Positions 8,820 to 17,709 of a stretch of 64,000 nt of DNA are shown in pieces. The stretch comes from Ruminococcus sp. Marseille-P6503 (GTDB taxonomy: Bacteria; Bacillota; Clostridia; Oscillospirales; Ruminococcaceae): contig NZ_UWPB01000001.1 of assembly GCF_900604945.1 (NCBI RefSeq), positions 744,001 through 808,000 on the forward strand. The letters run 5' to 3'. The position numbers were made by a program, and so were the translations under genes. The notes under the pieces are model-generated. The model had not been told where the DNA came from. It saw only the letters and a list, made by a program, of their open reading frames with translations, and did no database searches. Each line of letters opens with the position of its first letter. Within the stretch, counting starts at the first letter, position 1.

Positions 8820-8841
8820 AAAAAAGGCGGTCAAAGCCTTT
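8820..8841 (-). terminator. Candidate terminator after parC
   Basis: On the minus strand a 6-bp stem (AAAGGC with GCCTTT), 7-base loop and a run of six T. Short stem, about 115 bases beyond the parC stop. Confidence 0.5.
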
Positions 8842-8958
8842 CTGCAAAGAGCGTGTAATACGCGTATAATTTACAGAAATGTTCTTTGACAGCCCTTTGG
8901 ATGCTGTAATTGTATTGTTTAGGCGTAAGGAGATTTAACATTTGCAAGTGCTTATTAC

Positions 8959-11208
8959 TTAAAGCATAGACATCTGATCCGGGTCAGGAATATCCTTAGC
9001 AAAGCTTCCGGCAGCGGGTATGCTCCTGCTGCGGTATTTTGAAAGCTGCTCAGCCGTTTCATCTGAAATGATGAAAGCTTTTTCAAGCGTGGACTTAGCT
9101 TTAAGGGTCATTGCCTGTACGCCTATAGTATCTCTTGAGGATTTCGGCAGCAGCAGGGCGGTATTAAAAATTATGGCTCTGCCGTTGGTGCTCCTGAGCA
9201 TTACTTCCGCGTTTTCCTTTATAAAGAAGGCTGAGATAAGCTTTGATTTTCCTGAGTACGCGTTGCTCAGCTTTTTGCGGTTGGTTTTTGTTTCATAGGC
9301 TTTGAGCGGAACCTTGGCTGCCTTTCCGTTTTCAAAAACAAAAAGCATATATCCCTCGTAGTCCGTAGTTGAAACCATATACCTGAAGCTTTCGCCCTCG
9401 TCAAAGGAAAGCTTGGCGGGAATATAGTCGCCGAGATCGCTTGCCTTGGTGTTGTCGAAGGCTGAAGCCTTTGATTTGTATACCTGACATTTGTCGCTGA
9501 AAAACAGCAGCTCGGTTTTATTGGACGCTTCTATCTCCTGGATTATAAAATCGCCTTCCTTAAGCTTATGCTCTCCCGACATTCTCAGCGACTGCGGAGT
9601 TATTTTCTTGAAGTAGCCGCTTTGAGAGATAAACAGAGTGCATGGATAGTCCGGCGTATCGTCTTCGGTTTCGACTTCCTCGATATCGTTTTTGTAGAAG
9701 AACTGAGTGCGGCGGGGCTGTCCGTATTTCTTGGATACTTCCTTTAGCTCGGCGATTATAATGCTCTTTATTTTCCGATCGCTTCCCAGAGTATCGGAAA
9801 GCTCCGCGATTTCCTTTTCGAGCGCCTCGGTTTCGTCCAGACGCTTCATGATATATTCGCGGTTTAAATGCCTCAGCTTTATTTCCGCAATATACTCCGC
9901 CTGAGTTTCGTCAATGCCGAAGCCTATCATAAGGTTGGGAACTACCTCGTTTTCCTCCTCAGTTTCCCTTATGATTTTGATAGCCTTGTCTATGTCCAGC
10001 AGGATCTTTCCCAGCGCTTTCAGCAAATGCAGCTTGTTCTGCTTTTTATCAAGATCAAAGGCTATACGACGCTTAACGCAGCCGATCCTGAAATCCGTCC
10101 ATTCCCTTAGAATATCGTAAACTCCCATTACCTTCGGGTAGCCGTGCACCAGAATATTAAAGTTGCAGGAATAGCTGTCCTGAAGGGGAGTAAGCTTATA
10201 CAGCTTCTGCATAAGCTTGTCCGGATCGACTCCTCTTTTCAGATCTATGCCGATAGTAAGACCGGTTTTGTCGGTTTCATCTCTGATGTACTGTATTTCC
10301 CTGATCTTTCCGGCTTTCACCAGAGCTATTATCTTTTCGATTATCGCTTCTACCGTAGTAGTAGCCGGTATTTCGGTTATTTCAAGACAATTTGCCTTTT
10401 TGTCATATTGATATTTTGCTCTCAGCTTGATCGAGCCTTTGCCTGTGCGGTAGATTTTTTCAAGCTCCTCCTCGTCGTAGAGCGCATACGCTCCGCCGGG
10501 GAAATCAGGACCCTTAAGAGTTTCAAGAGCGTTATGCTCAGGATTTCTCATAAGGGCAACGGCAGTTTCGCATACCTCGCTAAGATTGAAGGAACAGACC
10601 GCGGACGCCATTGATACTCCGATTCCCACATTTGAGTTTACAAGAATAGACGGATAAGAAGCGGGGAGCAGGGTAGGCTCAGTCATGGTGTTATCATAGT
10701 TCGGAACGAAAGCAACGGTGTTCTTGTCTATATCCTTGAACAGCTCGGCACAGATAGGCTCAAGCTTTGCTTCCGTGTAACGTGATGCGGCGTACGCCAT
10801 ATCTCTTGAATACGCCTTTCCGAAATTTCCCTTTGATAAAATATACGGATGCAGCAGGCTTTCGTTTCCTCTTGCAAGCCGCACCATTGTTTCATATATA
10901 GCTCCGTCGCCGTGAGGATTAAGCTTCATTGTCTGTCCGACTATGTTGGCGGATTTGGTAAGATTGCCGGTAAGCAGACCCATTTTATACATAGTGTAGA
11001 GCAGCTTTCGGTGAGAGGGCTTAAAGCCGTCTATCTCCGGAAAAGCTCTTGAAACTATAACGCTCATAGCGTACGGCATATAGTTTTTTTCAAGTGTAAG
11101 GGTAATCGGCTCCTCCACTACCTGTCCCGCTCCGGCAATGTAAGCGTTGGCTTCCTCCGGGGAGGCTATTCTGTTTTTGCTATCAGATTCCTTTTTCTTT
11201 CTGGACAA
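8959..11208 (-). CDS. parC: Type IIA DNA topoisomerase subunit A (ParC/GyrA-like, divergent)
   Basis: 749 aa, shorter than most GyrA (about 820). Residues 35-480 form the breakage-reunion domain: the PEIDGFKPSHRKLLYTMY motif near 58, NPHGDGAIYETMVRLA near 98, and AASRYTEAKL with the probable catalytic Tyr near 143. The C-terminal 250 residues are predicted beta-propeller blades, and no clear GyrA box (QRRGGKG) is visible, which fits ParC better than GyrA. Family motifs are altered: the usual YHPHGD is LNPHGD, and the sequence before the catalytic Tyr differs. It forms an operon with the B subunit 89 bases upstream. The role is presumably strand passage or decatenation; whether it is the main topo IV or an extra paralogue cannot be told here. 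Confidence 0.85.
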   Translation of the reverse strand: MSRKKKESDSKNRIASPEEANAYIAGAGQVVEEPITLTLEKNYMPYAMSVIVSRAFPEIDGFKPSHRKLLYTMYKMGLLTGNLTKSANIVGQTMKLNPHGDGAIYETMVRLARGNESLLHPYILSKGNFGKAYSRDMAYAASRYTEAKLEPICAELFKDIDKNTVAFVPNYDNTMTEPTLLPASYPSILVNSNVGIGVSMASAVCSFNLSEVCETAVALMRNPEHNALETLKGPDFPGGAYALYDEEELEKIYRTGKGSIKLRAKYQYDKKANCLEITEIPATTTVEAIIEKIIALVKAGKIREIQYIRDETDKTGLTIGIDLKRGVDPDKLMQKLYKLTPLQDSYSCNFNILVHGYPKVMGVYDILREWTDFRIGCVKRRIAFDLDKKQNKLHLLKALGKILLDIDKAIKIIRETEEENEVVPNLMIGFGIDETQAEYIAEIKLRHLNREYIMKRLDETEALEKEIAELSDTLGSDRKIKSIIIAELKEVSKKYGQPRRTQFFYKNDIEEVETEDDTPDYPCTLFISQSGYFKKITPQSLRMSGEHKLKEGDFIIQEIEASNKTELLFFSDKCQVYKSKASAFDNTKASDLGDYIPAKLSFDEGESFRYMVSTTDYEGYMLFVFENGKAAKVPLKAYETKTNRKKLSNAYSGKSKLISAFFIKENAEVMLRSTNGRAIIFNTALLLPKSSRDTIGVQAMTLKAKSTLEKAFIISDETAEQLSKYRSRSIPAAGSFAKDIPDPDQMSML

Positions 11209-11297
11209 TGGTCTAACCTCTTTTCAGTATTCTGTCAAGGCAATGGCGCGCGGTGTCATTGCCTGAAAGCTTGTTTTATGCTGAGCAGGCTTTTTAT

Positions 11298-13280
11298 TTA
11301 TGAAATATCAGCCATATCAAGATAATCGTGACCGTTCTGGCTGATAAAATCCTTTCTTCCCTGAAGATTTTCACCCAGCAGCATATCAAACATAAACTGT
11401 GTGTCCTCTACATCGTCCGGGTTTACCTTTATAAGCCGGCGTGTTTCAGGATTCATTGTTGTAAGCGACATCATATCAGCCTCGTTTTCACCCAGACCTT
11501 TCGACCGCTGTATGGTAAATTTCTTATTGCCTATTTCATTAAGGATCTGAACCTTTTCGTTTTCATCGTACGCGAAATAGGTTTTGTCCTTTGTAGTTAT
11601 TTCAAACAGGGGAGATTCAGCAATATAAACGTAGCCCTGCTCAATAAGAGTAGGCGTTAGGCGGTAAAGCATTGTAAGGATAAGCGTTCTTATCTGGAAG
11701 CCGTCAACGTCGGCGTCGGTGCAGATAACGACCTTGCTCCATTTAAGATTTTCAATATTGAAAAGCGACAGATCCTTGTTTGCTTTCGATTTTACTTCCA
11801 CGCCGCAGCCGAGAACCTTAATGAGATCGGTTATGATCTCGTTTTTAAATATTTTATCGTAATCCGCTTTAAGGCAGTTCAGAATTTTTCCTCTTACCGG
11901 AATAACCGCCTGAAATTCGGCGTCCCTCGCCATTTTGACTGAGCCGAGAGCCGAATCGCCCTCTACTATATAAAGCTCTCTTTTTGAAAGATCCTTGGAG
12001 CGGCAGTCCACAAATTTCTGCACTTGATTTGAAAGGTCTATAGTTCCGGTAAGCTTTTTCGCAATGTTAAGACGGGATTTCTCAGCGTGTTCGCGGCTCC
12101 GCTTGTTTATAAGGACCTGTTCCGCTATTTTGACCGCCTCGTCGGGATTTTCTATAAAATATATCTCAAGCTGATGTTTGAGAAAATCCGTCATACATTC
12201 CTTGATAAATTTATTGGTAATAGCCTTTTTGGTTTGATTTGCGTAGGACGTCTGGGTTGAAAAGGAGCTGGAAACAAGTATAAGACTTTCCTCAACGTCG
12301 GCAAAGGTTATCTGCTTTTCGTTCTTCTGGTATTTTCCGTTGTTTTTCAGATAAGCGTTTATCTGTCCGGTAAAAGCAAGCTTGACCGCGTCCTCTGGAG
12401 AGCCGCCGTGTTCAAGATAGCTTGAGTTGTGAAAATATTCCAGCTTCTTTAGCTGATTTGAAAAGGTAAACGCGACTGCAAGCTTTACCTTGTAGTCGTC
12501 CTTGTCTTGACGGTCGCGTCCTTTTCTGTCGCCCTGAAAATACTGAACCGAGGTCAGAGCCTTGCCGTCGGCAATTTCCGCAACATAATCGGCAATGCCG
12601 TTTTCGTAAATAAAGGTTTTTTCTTCAAAGCTGTTGTTTTCACGCTGAAATCTAAAAACAAATTCAACGCCTGGGTTTACCACAGCCTGTTTTTTCAGAA
12701 TGTCCTCAAAATATTCCCGCTCGATATTTATATCGGTAAATACGTCTAAATCGGGCTTCCAGTGGGTTTTCGTTCCGGTTTTTCTGCGGGTGGTTTCTTC
12801 TTTTTTCAGCCCGCCGATATTTTCTCCCTTTTCAAAATGAAGCTCATATTTATATCCGTCGCGGTAAACCTCAACGTCCATAAATTCAGAGGCATACTGG
12901 GTAGCGCAGGCTCCCAAACCGTTAAGTCCAAGCGAATATTCATAGTTTTCGCCGCTATTATTGTTATATTTTCCTCCGGCGTACAGCTCGCAGTAAACAA
13001 GCTCCCAGTTGTATTTTTTTTCCGACTTGTTGTAATCCACCGGACATCCGCGTCCGAAGTCTTCGACCTCAATGCTGTTGTCGTTATATTTTGTCAGGAT
13101 AATTTTATTTCCGTTTCCGTCCCGTGCTTCGTCTATTGAGTTTGAGAGGATTTCAAAAACGGAATGCTTGCACCCTTCAAGTCCGTCAGAGCCGAATATA
13201 ACAGCGGGGCGTTTACGCACTCTGTCGGCGCCTTTAAGGGATACTATAGCTTCATTGTCATAGTCGTTTCTTTTCGGCAT
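11298..13280 (-). CDS. parE: Type IIA DNA topoisomerase subunit B (ParE/GyrB-like, divergent)
   Basis: 660 aa from ATG 13280 (MPKRND), with GGAAAGGA about 12 bases upstream; ATG 13292 is possible. GHKL ATPase motifs are recognisable but non-canonical: SNSIDEA for the Mg-binding Asn region, EDFGRGCPVD where DNGRGIPVD is usual, and YSLGLNGLGA where GGLHGVGA is usual. The TOPRIM domain has VEGDSALGS (usually EGDSAGGS) and CTDADVDGFQIRTL. The metal-binding acidic residues are kept, so the protein should be active. It precedes parC and shares its promoter at 13409-13438. Confidence 0.85.
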   Translation of the reverse strand: MPKRNDYDNEAIVSLKGADRVRKRPAVIFGSDGLEGCKHSVFEILSNSIDEARDGNGNKIILTKYNDNSIEVEDFGRGCPVDYNKSEKKYNWELVYCELYAGGKYNNNSGENYEYSLGLNGLGACATQYASEFMDVEVYRDGYKYELHFEKGENIGGLKKEETTRRKTGTKTHWKPDLDVFTDINIEREYFEDILKKQAVVNPGVEFVFRFQRENNSFEEKTFIYENGIADYVAEIADGKALTSVQYFQGDRKGRDRQDKDDYKVKLAVAFTFSNQLKKLEYFHNSSYLEHGGSPEDAVKLAFTGQINAYLKNNGKYQKNEKQITFADVEESLILVSSSFSTQTSYANQTKKAITNKFIKECMTDFLKHQLEIYFIENPDEAVKIAEQVLINKRSREHAEKSRLNIAKKLTGTIDLSNQVQKFVDCRSKDLSKRELYIVEGDSALGSVKMARDAEFQAVIPVRGKILNCLKADYDKIFKNEIITDLIKVLGCGVEVKSKANKDLSLFNIENLKWSKVVICTDADVDGFQIRTLILTMLYRLTPTLIEQGYVYIAESPLFEITTKDKTYFAYDENEKVQILNEIGNKKFTIQRSKGLGENEADMMSLTTMNPETRRLIKVNPDDVEDTQFMFDMLLGENLQGRKDFISQNGHDYLDMADIS

Positions 13281-13408
13281 TAAAAATACCATTCCTTTCC
13301 GGTATATCAGATATATCATACAAGCACCGCGTCAAAATAAAGCTGTGCAGTTATAACACGGTATCGCATGATTATATGCAGAATTATATTTTTTCACATT
13401 TGATTTTA

Positions 13409-13438
13409 ATTATAACATATATTTTTTTGTTTTGTCAA
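13409..13438 (-). promoter_or_regulatory. parE-parC promoter
   Basis: On the minus strand: TTGACA (13438-13433), 18-bp spacer, TATAAT (13414-13409) preceded by TGT. It implies a leader of about 120 bases. Confidence 0.65.
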
Positions 13439-13508
13439 ATGCCGTTTTTATCATATAAATTATATTCTCGGCGCTTCGGCGGCAATCGGACGCAAATCAA
13501 AAATAAAA

Positions 13509-13548
13509 GAGCGACAGGCTAAATCTGCAAGAAAGAAGCCTGCCGCTC
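13509..13548 (-). terminator. Terminator of the GtrA-glycosyltransferase operon
   Basis: 12-base arms (13509-13520 and 13537-13548) with one mismatch. On the minus strand the stem is followed by CTTTTATTTTT. Confidence 0.75.
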
Positions 13549-13611
13549 AAGAACAATATAAACACAAAATATAAAGCTTAGTTAGTTTCCTGATGAGCTC
13601 CTGTAAGTTTT

Positions 13612-15324
13612 CTAATTAACATTTGCGCACAAGAAAAAATATGTGAAAAAGGACAGAATCACAAAAGCTGCTGAAATAATGGTTATGCATTTCGAAGTCA
13701 GCGTCAGACTCTTTTGCCGGCAGTTTTCAAGACCGTCGTTGAGCATTGTTCCGATGAATACGCAGCCGATCATAACGGTAGGAATTATATATCTGAAATT
13801 CTGCGTACAGGTATGCGGGAATTTGTAGCAGAAGCTGTAGAAATTAACCATCATAACGATATAGAATATCCAGAAAAAAGCCTTTATATCCCATTTAAGT
13901 ACCGTGCTTTTTCTGATTGTATATATGATCATAAGCAGAACGGAAATTACCGCGAGAGCAGTTCCGACCCAGAAGAAAATTTTAGGTATAAATAAAATTT
14001 CTCCGGCAAAATTTGATTCGTTTATGCTTTCGCCGAAAAGGGAATTTTTCAGAATCGCTACCGTGGGATTATATTCGTTATATGATCCCCGCGACTCCCA
14101 CTGTTCAAAAACGCTTTCAAACTGTGCTGACGAAAAGTCGGTAATTCTCTTTAAGAATGGTATTTCGCCGATATACTGAGAGGAATTTAAGTCCAGTCCG
14201 GGCACATAGGTTATCGGAACTTTGAATTTTATATAATTTCTTATACCCCACCAGAGTCCCAGCGGGCAGCATACCGCTCCGAAAGCCGCATACTGACAAA
14301 TAAGACTTCTTATCTTTTTTCTGCCGCTGAAAAGCGCCGCCGCAAATACAAAGGCAACGGCAGGCGCGACAAGTCCCGCCGAGAGCTTTGTCATCATTCC
14401 AAGACCTATTGAAACGGCGATTTTTAGAATATTGGGTAATGTAGGATTTTCTCTCCATTTTAAGGTGTTAAGTACCGCGGAGAGTATAAACAGCACAGAA
14501 AGCATATCATTATTAATGCTTCCGGACATCAGTATATACGAAGGGTGAAAAGCAAATACCGCCAGAGGAATATACAGCGCCGCTCCCTTGAAATTAAAGT
14601 GTCTGAGAATTTTATAGACCACGATTACGCAGGCTGTAGAATAAAAAAGCGTAAGCATCTGAAGCGATTCCCTGGCGAAATTATGATCCACTCCGCAGCT
14701 TTCAAGAAAATTTATCCAGCCGGCGCTTATTGCATGATGAAGCGGAGGATGATAAAACTGCCATACCTCACGGACGTCAAAATCCGGAAGCCTGCGGTTA
14801 TTCAGCAGATATTCGATATATGCCGCGTGTCCGATGCTGCCTCCGAACTTATGAACATCGTTTTGCCGCGTATAGCAGGAGGTAGTCAGGACATAGAACA
14901 GTTTTATCAGGAAGCTGCCTGAAATTATATAAAAGCAGGTCAGCTTTTCAATTCCCTTTTCGCTTACCTGAACAAACATTTTAAAAAGTATCAGAAGCGC
15001 CGCTCCGGCAATGAAAATCCAAAAGGCTTTGGCTTGTGTGCTGCCGAAATACGCTGTAAGGATAATATCGGAAAGGATCAGACCGGCAGCCAGAAGCACG
15101 GACGCGGGCTTATTCAGCCTTTCAGAAGAATGAAGCCTGTAAACCGAATATAACACGATAACGGCAATCAGAAGACTTGTGAAAAGAACAGAGCTGCCGG
15201 TAATATTTGATTCTGCTCCGAAACAGAAAGGCGTAAGCAGCAGACAGATCAAAAACGATACAATAAACGGATGAGCTCCGATACAGCTATATATACTTTC
15301 GAGCCTGTTGATTTTTAATGTCAT
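13612..15324 (-). CDS. Integral membrane glycosyltransferase, GT39/ArnT-like
   Basis: 570 aa from ATG 15324, with AGGCGG 7 bases upstream; the frame is open further but overlaps the previous gene. About 11-13 hydrophobic helices span the protein. Between the early helices is a periplasmic-side loop with EVWQFYHPPLHHAIS, the HP-rich motif of polyprenyl-phosphate-sugar mannosyl/arabinosyl transferases (GT39/GT83-like), followed later by FHPSYILMSGSINNDMLS. It should move a sugar from a lipid-phosphate donor to an acceptor outside the membrane. It sits 11 bases after the FAD oxidoreductase gene in an operon with GtrA. The acceptor and sugar are unknown. Confidence 0.8.
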   Translation of the reverse strand: MTLKINRLESIYSCIGAHPFIVSFLICLLLTPFCFGAESNITGSSVLFTSLLIAVIVLYSVYRLHSSERLNKPASVLLAAGLILSDIILTAYFGSTQAKAFWIFIAGAALLILFKMFVQVSEKGIEKLTCFYIISGSFLIKLFYVLTTSCYTRQNDVHKFGGSIGHAAYIEYLLNNRRLPDFDVREVWQFYHPPLHHAISAGWINFLESCGVDHNFARESLQMLTLFYSTACVIVVYKILRHFNFKGAALYIPLAVFAFHPSYILMSGSINNDMLSVLFILSAVLNTLKWRENPTLPNILKIAVSIGLGMMTKLSAGLVAPAVAFVFAAALFSGRKKIRSLICQYAAFGAVCCPLGLWWGIRNYIKFKVPITYVPGLDLNSSQYIGEIPFLKRITDFSSAQFESVFEQWESRGSYNEYNPTVAILKNSLFGESINESNFAGEILFIPKIFFWVGTALAVISVLLMIIYTIRKSTVLKWDIKAFFWIFYIVMMVNFYSFCYKFPHTCTQNFRYIIPTVMIGCVFIGTMLNDGLENCRQKSLTLTSKCITIISAAFVILSFFTYFFLCANVN

Positions 15325-15335
15325 AAACAAACCGC

Positions 15336-16898
15336 CTATTCGCTTTTCTGTTCGTGATATTCCTTTTCGGTATTTACATTCCATATCGGAGTTTTATCAG
15401 AATTGCCTGCCTTTATGCTGCGGGCGGCATAAATTGCCGTAAGCATTGAATGATCCATATTGTTATATCTGTGCTGACCGTTTCTTCCTATGCAATACAG
15501 GTTGTCAAACGTATTCAGATAGCTGATCATTCTGTCAAAATGCTTATATGTGTCAAAATATGCGGGATAAGCTTTTTTGACCCGTTCTCTGTGGGAATCC
15601 AGCACCTCGCGGGAATCTATGACCCCCATCTTTTCAAGCTCGCCGATGGCAAACGCTATACATTCCTCGTCAGTCATATTCCAGAAGCTGTCGCCCTCGG
15701 CGCAGAAATATTCAAGACCTATCCAGACTGTGTTTTCCGGATCCTTAACCATATACGGAGACCAGTTGTTGAATATCTGTATCCTTCCGAGCTTTACGCC
15801 CTTATCCTGTACATATATCCAGCAGTCAGGAACGATATTCCCCAGAGTTTTCTTTCCCGTGTGGTTTTTCAGATTAAGCCTGTTTACAAGCAGACCAACC
15901 GTCACAAAATCACGGTAAGGCAGCCCCTCGGCAATTTTTCTTATCTTTTCACAGGGTCCGTCGCCTTCCATATCATTGATCAGGTCCTTTACAGGCATAG
16001 AGGAAATAAAGATATCAGCTTCAATTTTTTTCTCGCCGTCAGGAGTATCGCAGTATACAGCCTCAATTTTTCCTTCTCCGCATACTACTCTTTTTACTTT
16101 GTGGTTCATAAGAACAGTTCCTCCGCCCTCTCTGACCTTCTGCGCGGCAAGCTCCCAAAGCTGACCCGGGCCGTACTTGGGATACCAGAACTGCTCGATC
16201 AGCGAAGTTTCAACTTCCTTTGAATCTTTATTCCTGCCCAAAACCTTGGCGAGCATATCTTTTATAATAGCTCTGACTGAAAGTCCTTTTACGCGCTGAG
16301 CGCCCCAGTCTGCGGAGATCTCGCTTGGGTGACGTCCCCACAGCTTTTCGGTGTATCCCTCGAAAAACATACTGTAAAGCACTTTTCCGAAACGGTTTAT
16401 GTAGAAGTTTTCAAGATTTGTTTCCGGCTTTTTGAAAATACAGGATTTAAGATAGCTGAAGCCGGCTCTGACCGTAGTCGCAAAGCCCATATTTTTTATA
16501 GTTTCCGGCTTCATGGAAATAGGATAGTCAAAGAAATGCTTATTGTAGTAAATTCTTGATACTCTGTCGCGCACAAGCATTACAACGTCTTCATTTTCAG
16601 GATCAGGGCCGTCGGCTTCAAGAGGTTTTTCTCTGCCTAGAACCTTATCGTCATAAGCGTCTGCCCCCTGTACAGGCATCAGGCTGCTCCACCAGTTCAT
16701 TACCTCGTCGGATTTTGAAAAGAATCTGTGACCGCCTATATCCATTCTGTTTCCGCTGTATCTGACCGTGCGGGAAATTCCGCCGATTTCATCAGATTCC
16801 TCCAGTACGGTTACATTATATTCGCTCCCGTCTTTAAGAAGCTCGGCGGCAGCGGTGATACCGGCAGGTCCGGCTCCGATAATAACAACGTTTTTCAT
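15336..16898 (-). CDS. NAD(P)/FAD-dependent amine-oxidase-like oxidoreductase
   Basis: 520 aa. The N-terminal dinucleotide motif is [17 protein letters not shown], followed by the FAD motif [22 protein letters not shown]. Near the C-terminus [19 protein letters not shown] resembles the flavin-binding end of protoporphyrinogen oxidase-like and UDP-galactopyranose mutase-like proteins. Family members sit in glycan operons and are thought to modify nucleotide or lipid-linked sugars, but the reaction is not settled. Flanked by gtrA (17 bases upstream) and the GT39-like gene (11 bases downstream), it is most likely part of surface polysaccharide synthesis. Confidence 0.8.
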   Translation of the reverse strand: MKNVVIIGAGPAGITAAAELLKDGSEYNVTVLEESDEIGGISRTVRYSGNRMDIGGHRFFSKSDEVMNWWSSLMPVQGADAYDDKVLGREKPLEADGPDPENEDVVMLVRDRVSRIYYNKHFFDYPISMKPETIKNMGFATTVRAGFSYLKSCIFKKPETNLENFYINRFGKVLYSMFFEGYTEKLWGRHPSEISADWGAQRVKGLSVRAIIKDMLAKVLGRNKDSKEVETSLIEQFWYPKYGPGQLWELAAQKVREGGGTVLMNHKVKRVVCGEGKIEAVYCDTPDGEKKIEADIFISSMPVKDLINDMEGDGPCEKIRKIAEGLPYRDFVTVGLLVNRLNLKNHTGKKTLGNIVPDCWIYVQDKGVKLGRIQIFNNWSPYMVKDPENTVWIGLEYFCAEGDSFWNMTDEECIAFAIGELEKMGVIDSREVLDSHRERVKKAYPAYFDTYKHFDRMISYLNTFDNLYCIGRNGQHRYNNMDHSMLTAIYAARSIKAGNSDKTPIWNVNTEKEYHEQKSE

Positions 16899-16915
16899 CA
16901 GATCATATCCTCTCT

Positions 16916-17377
16916 TTATGCTTTGTTTTTATCAAATATAATAAATTTCCTTGCAAAGAAGTTCCACACAAAAACTATTACGGTAGAAACCAGCTTTCCG
17001 GCTATATAGTATTTGCTCTGCGGCATAAGATTTCCTAAAGGCTTTTTAGGTCCCAGAAAATCCTCAAAAAACCATATGATCGCAACGTTCATAAGCAGTC
17101 CGATCACACCTATTACGGCAAAGGCTGCAAACTCAGCCAAACGGCTGCTGAGCTTTGAATTTTTAAATATCCAGCAGGTGCTTAGCAGATAATTTATGCT
17201 GAGTCCCAGAACAAAGCTAATAACAGCCGCCAAATTTGTATTCATTTCAAACGCTTCCTTGAAAACCACAAGCGAACCCGCGTCGACGGCAAAAGCCAGT
17301 CCGCCGACAAAGCAATATCGGAATAGCTGTATAAGGGTATTATCGGTTTCGCCCGCAAAAAGCCTTTTTATATCCAT
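16916..17377 (-). CDS. GtrA-family membrane protein
   Basis: 153 aa with four hydrophobic helices (about 18-40, 45-67, 82-105, 125-145). The start [20 protein letters not shown] is typical of GtrA. GtrA proteins are proposed flippases for polyprenyl-phosphate-linked sugars. It is first in a three-gene operon with the oxidoreductase and the membrane glycosyltransferase, which fits provision of the lipid-linked donor to the outer face of the membrane. Confidence 0.9.
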   Translation of the reverse strand: MDIKRLFAGETDNTLIQLFRYCFVGGLAFAVDAGSLVVFKEAFEMNTNLAAVISFVLGLSINYLLSTCWIFKNSKLSSRLAEFAAFAVIGVIGLLMNVAIIWFFEDFLGPKKPLGNLMPQSKYYIAGKLVSTVIVFVWNFFARKFIIFDKNKA

Positions 17378-17412
17378 GATTTCAATTCCTTATCTCAAAT
17401 AATTACCTTTTA

Positions 17413-17441
17413 ATTATATTCTCTTTTGTAGTATTTGTCAA
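17413..17441 (-). promoter_or_regulatory. Promoter of the GtrA operon
   Basis: On the minus strand: TTGACA (17441-17436), 17-bp spacer, TATAAT (17418-17413); a perfect match to the sigma-A consensus. Confidence 0.8.
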
Positions 17442-17612
17442 CTATTTTCTAAACAGTTGTTAATTGATTGTATATATTTTATATAAAACTGTATTTTACT
17501 ATATATAAAACGCTGTATAATGCCGTAAGGTTGCAGTGAATAAATAAACTTTGCGCAAAAAAGCAATTGCTTTTTGGAAAATTTTATGTAAATTTAAATT
17601 CTTTTATGGATG
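17442..17612. other. AT-rich divergent spacer
   Basis: Between the divergent GtrA and miaB promoters. No coding frame and no strong hairpin seen. Confidence 0.5.
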
Positions 17613-17641
17613 TTGACAAAAGAAAAAAAAGACGTTATAAT
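17613..17641 (+). promoter_or_regulatory. Promoter of the miaB-mutS block
   Basis: TTGACA (17613-17618), 17-bp spacer, TATAAT (17636-17641): perfect sigma-A consensus. Confidence 0.8.
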
Positions 17642-17709
17642 AATATAGAATGTATAGATATGCCTATAAGTATACTATATATTGAATTTATGCTGAAAAG
17701 AGGGCTTTG

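Larger units (their letters stand above)
13281..13611. other. Intergenic stretch upstream of parE
   Basis: Holds the parE-parC promoter and the terminator of the glycosyltransferase operon, both annotated separately. The remaining bases show no coding frame. Confidence 0.6.

Noticed and set aside
10144-10614. 156-aa open frame on the plus strand inside parC
   Set aside because: Fully antisense to a conserved topoisomerase gene; no ribosome binding site.
15450-16223. 257-aa open frame on the plus strand
   Set aside because: Antisense to the FAD oxidoreductase, whose motifs are clear.
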